From the NCBI GenBank assembly GCA_035290065.1, contig DATDVD010000062.1, positions 1-12,215 of the forward strand: 12,215 nt of DNA, in the 5' to 3' direction. Position 1 is the stretch's first letter; each line of letters starts with the position of its first letter. The position numbers and the translations under genes are program-made. A model generated the notes under the pieces. The model ran no database searches. It was not told where the DNA came from and worked only from the letters and a program-made list of their open reading frames with translations. Source of the stretch: DATDVD01 sp035290065 (GTDB lineage Bacteria > Pseudomonadota > Gammaproteobacteria > Coxiellales > Coxiellaceae). Below are positions 7,185 to 12,215 of this stretch, one piece after another.

Positions 7185-8047
7185 CTGATTCATTAACATT
7201 TGCTATTACAGGGGCTTCCGGATTTTTAGGATCTCATTTGTCTTCTTTTTTAGAACAGGAAGGCTATCGTGTGATCCGACTATCGAGAAACCTGGCTTCA
7301 ACGAATTTTTCTTCCAACCATTATCGATATAATCTTGATCAGCCCATTAATGAAGAACACATTAAGCATGCCGATGTGTTAGTGCATTGTGCCTATGATT
7401 TTAAGCCCACAACTCGACAAGAAATTTTTAAGAAAAATGTAGAAAAAAGTGTGGCATTATTTCAAACTGCGAAAAAAATGGGTATTAGGCGCTTAATTTT
7501 TATTTCTTCTCTTTCAGCCTTCGAAAAGGCTCGTTCTTATTATGGCCAAGCTAAATATGCAACGGAAGAATTAACAAAGCCATTAGGCGTAATCTCGATT
7601 CGGCCGGGTTTGCTCTACGATATCAATGCTAAAGGTTTAGTAGGATCCCTGCAAACATTATCGAGAAAATTGCCGATTGTTCCTTTAATTGGAAATGGCC
7701 ATCATCCTCTTTACATTTGCAAAATGGGCGAACTATGCAAACTTATTTTAAGTGCTTCAACGAGTGCTATAACTCCTTCTGAACCACTGGTAGCCGCCTG
7801 CGATACAGAATATACCCTCAAAACACTCATTCGCTATTTTGCTGCCACTTATCATACCAAACCCTTAACACTACCTATTCCCACGATAATTATTCAAACA
7901 AGTCTGTTTCTAGCTGAAAAAATGGGGATTTCCTTGCCTTTTCGGAGTGACAGCATAAAAAGTTTGCTGTACGTAAATGAAAAAATCAATTTTACATCGC
8001 ACAATAAATTTAATGTCGAGTTTACGCCTTTGGAAGAAGTGCTGTAG
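7181..8047 (+). CDS. Extended SDR: NAD(P)-dependent epimerase/dehydratase-like protein
   Basis: A 288-residue Rossmann protein that probably reduces or epimerises a sugar-like substrate with NAD(P)H. GASGFLGS (11-18) is the dinucleotide-binding glycine motif. FISSLSAF (107-114) carries the catalytic serine and Tyr121-x3-Lys125 the active-site pair, followed by SIRPGLLYD (129-137). The frame also has an ATG nine bases earlier (7172), but ATG at 7181 makes an ATGA overlap with the preceding stop, the same arrangement as the upstream junction, so it is preferred. Genetically tied to the Fe-S GMC oxidoreductase, it may reduce the ketone that enzyme makes; that pairing is inference. Its last 26 bases overlap the 3' end of the opposite-strand epimerase gene. 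It is somewhat shorter than typical sugar-nucleotide epimerases (about 310-350). Confidence 0.88.
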   Translation: MTDSLTFAITGASGFLGSHLSSFLEQEGYRVIRLSRNLASTNFSSNHYRYNLDQPINEEHIKHADVLVHCAYDFKPTTRQEIFKKNVEKSVALFQTAKKMGIRRLIFISSLSAFEKARSYYGQAKYATEELTKPLGVISIRPGLLYDINAKGLVGSLQTLSRKLPIVPLIGNGHHPLYICKMGELCKLILSASTSAITPSEPLVAACDTEYTLKTLIRYFAATYHTKPLTLPIPTIIIQTSLFLAEKMGISLPFRSDSIKSLLYVNEKINFTSHNKFNVEFTPLEEVL

Positions 8048-9023
8048 TTTGCTGATACCAAGTGATAGTTCTTTTTAAGCCTTCTCGCAACGGCACTTGA
8101 GCTTTAAAACCAATTTTTTCATAGGCCTTTTGCGTATCACATGTCCGCCGAGGCTGCCCTTCAGGACGGCTCACATCAAATTGAATAGAAGTATGGGCGC
8201 CTGTCAGCTCAATCAGTAATTGTGCCAACTGAGCAACAGTCACTTCTTCGTCACTGCCAATATTTAAAGGATCGCCCACCGCATAAGATTCACACACTTC
8301 TAAAAGCCCTCGTGCAAAATCGGTTACATACAGAAAAGAACGTGTTTGCTGTCCATTACCCCATACTTCCAAGGGATTTTGTCCTTCTAGGATTTTTTTC
8401 AGTAAGCTAGGAATCACATGTTGATTTTCTCGGAAAAAATCATTTCGAGGACCATAGGCATTAAAAGGACGGGCAATGGCTATTTTCATACCATATTCCT
8501 TGACATATTCTTGAGCTAAATATTCCCCCATTCGTTTACTCCACCCATATCCCCCGTTTGTAGGCTCAGGTGACTCTTTCATCCCTTCTTCTTCGGGTGT
8601 TGGAACGCTGGCGTTTCGAGGATACACACAAGCTGAACTAACGATTAACACACGTTCCACACGTTGCAAACGTGCAGCTTCCAGTACATTAATCACCATA
8701 CGCATGTTGTCACGAAATAAACTAGCATGATGTTTCCGACTGTATTCCACACCATAGGCCATCGCGGCTGCCAAATTAATAATGATTTCTTGGCCCCGCA
8801 TGGCCCGTTCAATTTGTACGCTATCATACAAATCCGCCTCTACTATTTGAATGCGGTCTCGAACACTGTCCAAATAATCTAACCGAGTACTTTCACGAAT
8901 AGGAATAGTGACCCGAGCCCCTTGAGCCACCAACATCTCCACTAAATGACTTCCAATAAACCCCGCCCCGCCCGTCACAAAAACACGCTTTCCCGTATAA
9001 AAATTGGTCATTTCTAACCCCAT
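8022..9023 (-). CDS. NAD-dependent sugar-nucleotide epimerase/dehydratase (extended SDR)
   Basis: A 333-residue enzyme of the GDP-fucose synthase / GDP-mannose epimerase / UDP-glucuronate decarboxylase superfamily, acting on a nucleotide sugar in the cytoplasm. FVTGGAGFIGSH (15-26) binds NAD. IVSSACVYP (127-135) holds the catalytic Ser, and Tyr159-G-W-S-Lys163 is the active-site pair. RPFNAYGP (185-192) and WGNGQQTRSFLYVTD (221-235) are the usual substrate-pocket segments of this group. The exact reaction (epimerase, dehydratase or reductase) cannot be fixed from motifs. ATG at 9023 is given; ATG at 9011 (Met5) is an alternative with GGGG upstream. The mapped promoter candidate would leave only about an 8-base leader before 9023, which favours 9011. 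The gene is divergent from the glycosyltransferase and convergent, with 26 bp overlap, with the SDR. Confidence 0.92.
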   Translation of the reverse strand: MGLEMTNFYTGKRVFVTGGAGFIGSHLVEMLVAQGARVTIPIRESTRLDYLDSVRDRIQIVEADLYDSVQIERAMRGQEIIINLAAAMAYGVEYSRKHHASLFRDNMRMVINVLEAARLQRVERVLIVSSACVYPRNASVPTPEEEGMKESPEPTNGGYGWSKRMGEYLAQEYVKEYGMKIAIARPFNAYGPRNDFFRENQHVIPSLLKKILEGQNPLEVWGNGQQTRSFLYVTDFARGLLEVCESYAVGDPLNIGSDEEVTVAQLAQLLIELTGAHTSIQFDVSRPEGQPRRTCDTQKAYEKIGFKAQVPLREGLKRTITWYQQTTALLPKA

Positions 9024-9037
9024 GTTTTAAAAAGAAC

Positions 9038-9066
9038 AGTATAGAGGTTATGGACTCATCCTTCAA
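9038..9066 (-). promoter_or_regulatory. Candidate sigma-70 promoter of the epimerase gene
   Basis: On the minus strand TTGAAG (9061-9066) and TATACT (9038-9043) are separated by exactly 17 bases, matching four and five of six consensus positions. The predicted transcript start is near 9031, 8 bases before ATG 9023 and about 20 before ATG 9011. Confidence 0.5.
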
Positions 9067-9079
9067 TAACGGGTATTCT
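9051..9079 (+). promoter_or_regulatory. Candidate sigma-70 promoter of the glycosyltransferase operon
   Basis: TGGACT (9051-9056) and TATTCT (9074-9079) are 17 bases apart, each matching four of six consensus bases. It overlaps the opposing epimerase promoter (9038-9066) by 16 bases, so polymerase could occupy only one at a time. Transcription would start near 9086, just inside the hairpin over the start codon. Confidence 0.3.
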
Positions 9080-9082
9080 TAA

Positions 9083-9120
9083 CACTTTCCGCTGACCACG
9101 ACAGGAGACTATGGAAAGTG
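9083..9120 (+). promoter_or_regulatory. Inverted repeat placing the glycosyltransferase start codon in a hairpin
   Basis: CACTTTCC (9083-9090) is the exact reverse complement of GGAAAGTG (9113-9120), with an extra G-U pair possible inside, around a loop of about 22 bases. The 3' arm ends in the GTG start codon (9118-9120), while AGGAG (9103-9107) lies in the loop. In mRNA this would hide the start codon, or as DNA it could be an operator. If transcription starts at about 9086 the 5' arm would be partly lost, so the role depends on the real start. Confidence 0.4.
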
Positions 9121-9801
9121 AAAGTGAGTTTACTAGCGCCTACACTTAATGAAGTAGAGGCTGTGACTGTAGTATTACCTAAAATTGATCGACACGTTGT
9201 TCATGAAATTATTGTACCAGATGCTGGCTCTACGGATGGTACAGTAGAATTCTGTCAACAAAATGATTTCCCTCTCTTTCGACAAAAAACAAAGGGCTAT
9301 GGCGCGGCCTTAAAAGAAGCCATTGAACGTGCCACGGGCGATTTTATTATCGAATTTCCTCCCGATGGTAATTCCATGCCAGAGCATATTATCGATATCG
9401 TTAATAAATTAAATGAAGGTTACGACTTAGTGATCGCATCGCGCTATGTAGCACATGCTAAAAGTTATGACGATGATTTCATCACTGCCATTGGTAATTG
9501 GTTATTTACACGAATGGCCAATCTATTATTTGGCTCATCATTTACGGATGTATTAATTGGTTTCAGAGGTTATCGAAAAAGTGCTTATCAACAATTAACA
9601 ATGACGGCTGAAGGATTATCATGGTCTATTCAATTGCCTATTCAATTTTTTAAACACGGTTTTAAAATTATTGACATCCCCATTGATGAAGCCGATCGAA
9701 TCGGGGGTGTCCGAAAAATGAAGCCCTTTAGAACTGGCTGGGAAATTTTAAAGGTTTTACTAAAAGAAAGAATCCGAGGAAAAAATGCATCGTCTCATTA
9801 A
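9118..9801 (+). CDS. Glycosyltransferase family 2 (dolichol-phosphate-mannose-synthase-like, PDGN subgroup)
   Basis: A 227-residue cytoplasmic GT-A enzyme that transfers a sugar from a nucleotide donor, likely to a lipid or glycan acceptor. It begins with LLAPTLNE (5-12) and IVPDAGSTDGT (32-42), the donor-binding Asp35/Asp40 region. FPPDGNSMPE (80-89) stands where most relatives have DxD, so Asp83 is the probable metal ligand and the first Asp is replaced. FRGYRKSAY (149-157) and ADRIGG (192-197) fit the acceptor side of the DPMS-like group. There is no C-terminal membrane segment. The start is GTG at 9118, 10 bases after AGGAG (9103-9107); an ATG at 9111 is out of frame. The start codon lies in an inverted repeat. 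The 3' end overlaps the methyltransferase gene by 17 bases, indicating one operon. Confidence 0.9.
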   Translation: MKVSLLAPTLNEVEAVTVVLPKIDRHVVHEIIVPDAGSTDGTVEFCQQNDFPLFRQKTKGYGAALKEAIERATGDFIIEFPPDGNSMPEHIIDIVNKLNEGYDLVIASRYVAHAKSYDDDFITAIGNWLFTRMANLLFGSSFTDVLIGFRGYRKSAYQQLTMTAEGLSWSIQLPIQFFKHGFKIIDIPIDEADRIGGVRKMKPFRTGWEILKVLLKERIRGKNASSH

Positions 9802-11080
9802 TAGCTGTCGAATCTGTGGTAACAAACATTTAACAGAAATTCTGTATCTAGGCGATCAATTCCTCGCTTCTGCCTTTGTGAAAAACAATGCTGTCTTATC
9901 ACCAGAAAAAATTCCTTTAACCGTAATGCTCTGCAATAAAGAAGGAAATCCTAATGCCTGTGGATTAGTGCAGCTTAAAGAAACCGTTCAACGGAATGAA
10001 ATGTATGGCACTTATTTTTATCGTTCGGCCACTAATCCCATGATGCGAGATGCCTTGAAAGAAATTGTGCAGGCCCTCTCAGAACGGGTTCATTTAAAAG
10101 AAAATGATTATGTATTAGATATTGGCTGTAATGATGGGACGCTTCTTAGTTTTTACCCAGAGTCGCTGTACCGAGTAGGCATAGACCCTGCGCAAAATAT
10201 TGATCGTTCTTATCTCAATTCTTCTATTCAAATTGTGAAAGATTATTTTTCCAAAACGGCGATATTATCCCACAATCTTAAGCAAACGTTTAAGGCCATT
10301 TCCTCTATTGCCATGTTTTATGATTTGGATGACCCAAACACTTTTGTGGCGGATATTAAATCTATTTTGGATCCAGAAGGAATATGGTGTATTCAATTAA
10401 GCTACTTACCCACTACACTTAAAACACTTAATTTTTACGATATTTGCCATGAACATCTTCTCTATTATTCGTTAGAAGTGCTCGAATTTTTATTAAAAAA
10501 ACACGATTTATATATTTTCGATGCCGATTTGAATGATGTGAATGGCGGTAGCCTAAGAGTATTTGTCACGCACACTACGAATTCAAAATCTATTTCTGAA
10601 AATGTAAGTAAAATACGTGCCGAAGAAAAGGTGCTTCATTTAGATCAACTGGATATTTACAAAACATTTTCTAATCGTATTGATCATTTAAAGAAAGTGA
10701 TTGTTAATTACTTAACAAATGCTAAGAAGAAAAATTTTCTGGTTATTGGATTAGGGGCTTCTACTAAAGGTAATGTATTATTACAAGCCTTCCACCTCAC
10801 TAGCACTCTTTTACCCGCTATTAGCGAACGAAATCCTGAAAAAATTGGATTATATACGTTAGGCACAAATATTGAATTAATTTCTGAAACACAAGCTAGA
10901 GCCTTAAAACCTGCTTGCATGTTGGTATTAATCTGGTTTTTTAAAGACGAACTATTAAAACGGGAAAAAGACTATTTAGAAGCGGGTGGAAAATTATTAT
11001 TCCCCATGCCCTACCCCCACATGGTCACCAAAGACGGCGAGCATGCGTTAGAAGAATATGAGGAATATTCCGCCGTCTAA
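9785..11080 (+). CDS. SAM-dependent sugar C-methyltransferase, TylC3/TcaB9 type
   Basis: A 431-residue three-part enzyme that in characterised relatives adds a methyl group to C-3 of a 4-keto nucleotide sugar to make a branched sugar. The N-terminal zinc-binding part has Cys8 and Cys11 (CRICG), with Cys50 and Cys59 as likely further ligands. The SAM domain shows VLDIGCNDGTLL (110-121). CHEHLLYYS (221-229) contains the Glu223/His224 pair matching residues implicated in TcaB9 catalysis, followed by NDVNGGSLR (250-258). The C-terminal domain carries IGLGASTKGN (321-330), typical of this family. Length matches the family (about 410-430), with no visible loss of key residues. The ATG overlaps the glycosyltransferase by 17 bases and has AGGA (9777-9780) just upstream. 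With the nearby epimerase it points to a C-methyl-branched sugar, but some family members act on other sugars, so the substrate is open. Confidence 0.9.
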   Translation: MHRLINSCRICGNKHLTEILYLGDQFLASAFVKNNAVLSPEKIPLTVMLCNKEGNPNACGLVQLKETVQRNEMYGTYFYRSATNPMMRDALKEIVQALSERVHLKENDYVLDIGCNDGTLLSFYPESLYRVGIDPAQNIDRSYLNSSIQIVKDYFSKTAILSHNLKQTFKAISSIAMFYDLDDPNTFVADIKSILDPEGIWCIQLSYLPTTLKTLNFYDICHEHLLYYSLEVLEFLLKKHDLYIFDADLNDVNGGSLRVFVTHTTNSKSISENVSKIRAEEKVLHLDQLDIYKTFSNRIDHLKKVIVNYLTNAKKKNFLVIGLGASTKGNVLLQAFHLTSTLLPAISERNPEKIGLYTLGTNIELISETQARALKPACMLVLIWFFKDELLKREKDYLEAGGKLLFPMPYPHMVTKDGEHALEEYEEYSAV

Positions 11081-11081
11081 T

Positions 11082-11453
11082 TTACCATCGTCGAGGCTGG
11101 CAATGTGTGCCGGTCGTGCTATCTACCCAACAATGCATAGTAGGTGTATTCCAACTGCTCACCACGCCAGGCGGTGGATTGGGATAGGTTCGAGGTACAC
11201 ATTGTTTAGCACCTGCTGGATCAATCCAGCAATGAGAGGTGGGTGTATTCCAGGAATCTCCCACGACAGGGGCCGCAGGGGTTGAAGCCCGAGGTTCGCA
11301 ATGGGTAGCTCCATCCGTGGTTGTCCAGCAGTGCATCGTATTCGTGTTCCACATACTGACTACATTGGCAGGGGGTTGTCCTAACGAAGGGGCTGAGGTA
11401 AGGTAGCTGGCTATGATTGCGCCAGTCATCAGGAGAGAAAAAGGTGCTTTCAT
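11082..11453 (-). CDS. Small exported protein of three 33-residue Cys/Trp repeats; function unknown
   Basis: I do not recognise a family. The 123-residue protein opens with a probable Sec signal peptide (Lys2, hydrophobic 5-19, likely cut near SAPSLG at 20-25). The mature part is three copies of a 25-residue motif (residues 31-55, 64-88, 97-121) with Pro-rich linkers. Each copy reads SWNTPT-x-HCW-x9-CxPR, with variation in copy 1. Trp35/68/101, Cys42/75/108 and Cys52/85/118 recur at exactly 33 residues, giving six cysteines after export and probably three C-x9-C disulfides, one per repeat. His precedes five of the six Cys, so metal binding is another possibility. The start has AAGGA (11459-11463) at a 5-base spacing. 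The gene ends one base from the methyltransferase stop (convergent) and is divergent from pabB. It is likely periplasmic or secreted; the coding pattern and start signal argue it is real. Confidence 0.82.
   Translation of the reverse strand: MKAPFSLLMTGAIIASYLTSAPSLGQPPANVVSMWNTNTMHCWTTTDGATHCEPRASTPAAPVVGDSWNTPTSHCWIDPAGAKQCVPRTYPNPPPGVVSSWNTPTMHCWVDSTTGTHCQPRRW
11091..11165 (-). repeat. Repeat copy 3 of the exported Cys-repeat protein
   Basis: Residues 97-121. Reads SWNTPTMHCW then THCQPR, followed by Arg-Trp at the C-terminus. Cys108 and Cys118. Confidence 0.8.
11190..11264 (-). repeat. Repeat copy 2 of the exported Cys-repeat protein
   Basis: Residues 64-88. Reads SWNTPTSHCW then QCVPR; the second Cys (85) is preceded by Gln instead of His. 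In phase with copies 1 and 3 at 99 bases. Confidence 0.8.
11289..11363 (-). repeat. Repeat copy 1 of the exported Cys-repeat protein
   Basis: Residues 31-55. Most divergent copy: reads WNTNT before HCW and THCEPR at the end. Cys42 and Cys52. Confidence 0.8.
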
Positions 11454-11481
11454 GGATATCCTTAACAGTAAATTTTTCCTG

Positions 11482-11509
11482 CTGTTAGCTTATACAAGCT
11501 TGGTTTAAT
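11482..11509 (+). promoter_or_regulatory. Candidate extended -10 promoter for pabB
   Basis: TTTAAT (11504-11509) matches five of six -10 bases and is preceded by TG and one base (11501-11503), an extended -10. A weak -35, CTGTTA (11482-11487), is 16 bases upstream. Transcription near 11516 would leave a leader of about 25 bases. The region also has inverted repeats TAACAG/CTGTTA (11463-11468 and 11482-11487) and AGCTT/AAGCT (11487-11491 and 11496-11500) that could be operator-like. Confidence 0.3.
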
Positions 11510-11540
11510 CCGCAAGAGGCAGTCATTTTTTAAAAACACT

Positions 11541-12215
11541 ATGATCAGCACAAAAATGGGATTAACGGCTGTTGAGATTGATTATCTTGACCCTTTACAC
11601 TACTTACAACAATTACCTTTAAAAGAAGCAGCATTTCTCGATAGTGCTCGCCACCATTCAACGCTCGGACGATGGAGTATTCTTGGCTTAGAACCCTTTG
11701 ATCAATTTATATATGACGATCAAACAGTTTCCTTCGGCGGAAACGATTATAAAAACGAAGATCCTTTTATTTTTTTAAAAAAAATATTTCGATCGTTCAA
11801 AACACAAAAATCCTCTTTGCCTTTTATAGGAGGAGGCATTGGATACTTTTCCTATGATTTAGCTAAAATAATAGAGCCGGTGGGTGATTTCTCCAAAAAA
11901 GACCTTGGTTTTCCTCTCATTCAAATTCATTTTTACGATACTTTTTTACTATTTGATCATGTTGCCCAAAAAGCTTGGTTGGTAAATAATGATCAATATG
12001 ACAATCAAGCTCGTAAACGCGTTGAAAAATATCAAAGCTTACTAAAAATAAAACCCTTAAAAAAAATAGATTTTCCTAACTTTATACCTGAAATTTCGCC
12101 TATCAGTAACTTTACCAAAGAACAGTATCTTGAAACCGTTCATAAAATAAAAAATTATATTTTACAGGGGGATATTTTTCAGGCTAATTTATCGCAACGA
12201 TTTTCTATCCATCAA
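11541..12215 (+). CDS. pabB: Aminodeoxychorismate synthase component I (PabB), 3' part cut off
   Basis: Converts chorismate, with ammonia from a PabA-type glutaminase, to 4-amino-4-deoxychorismate in the p-aminobenzoate branch of folate synthesis. The frame is open for 225 codons to the window edge, about half of a usual 450-residue protein. FLDSARHHSTLGRWS (32-46) is the N-terminal Leu-Asp-Ser region, FIGGGIGYFSYDL (95-107) the conserved core segment, and GDIFQANLSQRF (210-221) marks the start of the chorismate-binding domain. The Q-A-N-L wording there favours PabB over anthranilate synthase TrpE, though the catalytic half is outside the window. ATG at 11541 is the first in-frame start after upstream candidates are excluded; ATG at 11556 is an alternative, and neither has a clear Shine-Dalgarno. 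It is divergent from the Cys-repeat gene, with 87 bases between. Confidence 0.9.
   Translation, partial: MISTKMGLTAVEIDYLDPLHYLQQLPLKEAAFLDSARHHSTLGRWSILGLEPFDQFIYDDQTVSFGGNDYKNEDPFIFLKKIFRSFKTQKSSLPFIGGGIGYFSYDLAKIIEPVGDFSKKDLGFPLIQIHFYDTFLLFDHVAQKAWLVNNDQYDNQARKRVEKYQSLLKIKPLKKIDFPNFIPEISPISNFTKEQYLETVHKIKNYILQGDIFQANLSQRFSIHQ

Noticed and set aside
11058..11285. Plus-strand open frame across the Cys-repeat gene
   Set aside because: The minus frame shows signal peptide, exact repeats and a Shine-Dalgarno; the plus frame is its shadow.
11091..11363. CRISPR-like array from the 99-base periodic repeats
   Set aside because: The repeats are coding, diverged at the DNA level and in frame; there are no short identical repeats with unique spacers.
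11541..12215. Anthranilate synthase component I (TrpE)
   Set aside because: The GDIFQANLSQRF wording and Leu-Asp-Ser region fit PabB better, although the C-terminal half is not available.

Overview
The window reads as bacterial chromosome, most likely from a gammaproteobacterium. The evidence is a fused NnrE-NnrD (YjeF-type) protein, an MdtD-like DHA2 efflux pump, a PabB-type chorismate enzyme and a tRNA-Arg(UCG) without an encoded CCA. An origin in the Legionellales (Coxiella/Legionella relatives) fits the moderate-to-low GC, the proline/acid-rich orphan protein and the branched-sugar methyltransferase, but this is an impression, not a demonstrated placement.

Layout. Positions 1-1304 (minus) hold most of the NAD(P)H-hydrate repair enzyme, cut by the left edge. 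A tRNA-Arg(UCG) at 1369-1442 (minus) lies just upstream of it. An orphan 422-residue protein with a low-complexity Ala/Pro/Glu middle occupies 1481-2749 (minus) and is divergent from an MFS efflux transporter (2870-4279, plus). Next comes an AT-rich three-gene cassette (4354-8047, plus) joined by ATGA start/stop overlaps: a multi-spanning GT-C-like membrane protein, a GMC-type flavin oxidoreductase carrying a ferredoxin-like [4Fe-4S] motif, and a small extended SDR. The SDR overlaps tail-to-tail by 26 bp with an NAD-dependent sugar epimerase/dehydratase (8022-9023, minus). A compact divergent control region (about 9024-9117) separates that gene from a family 2 glycosyltransferase (9118-9801) overlapping a TylC3/TcaB9-type sugar C-methyltransferase (9785-11080). 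A small exported protein with three exact 33-residue cysteine repeats (11082-11453, minus) is divergent from the 5' part of pabB (11541 to the right edge).

How the genes may work together. The epimerase, glycosyltransferase and C-methyltransferase look like a short set for making and transferring a modified, possibly C-methyl-branched, sugar. The GT-C protein/Fe-S GMC oxidoreductase/SDR cassette is suggestive of an oxidation-reduction change on a lipid- or nucleotide-linked sugar or other alcohol followed by transfer at the membrane. Neither substrate can be read from sequence. The flanking nnr, tRNA and pabB genes are housekeeping, so the middle reads as an accessory envelope-modification region of lower GC set into a core background. 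The most unusual items are the Fe-S GMC cassette, the triple-repeat secreted protein, the start-codon hairpin before the glycosyltransferase, and the orphan acidic protein. No CRISPR array, transposase, rRNA or replication origin was seen, and no stretch over 300 bases lacks a gene.
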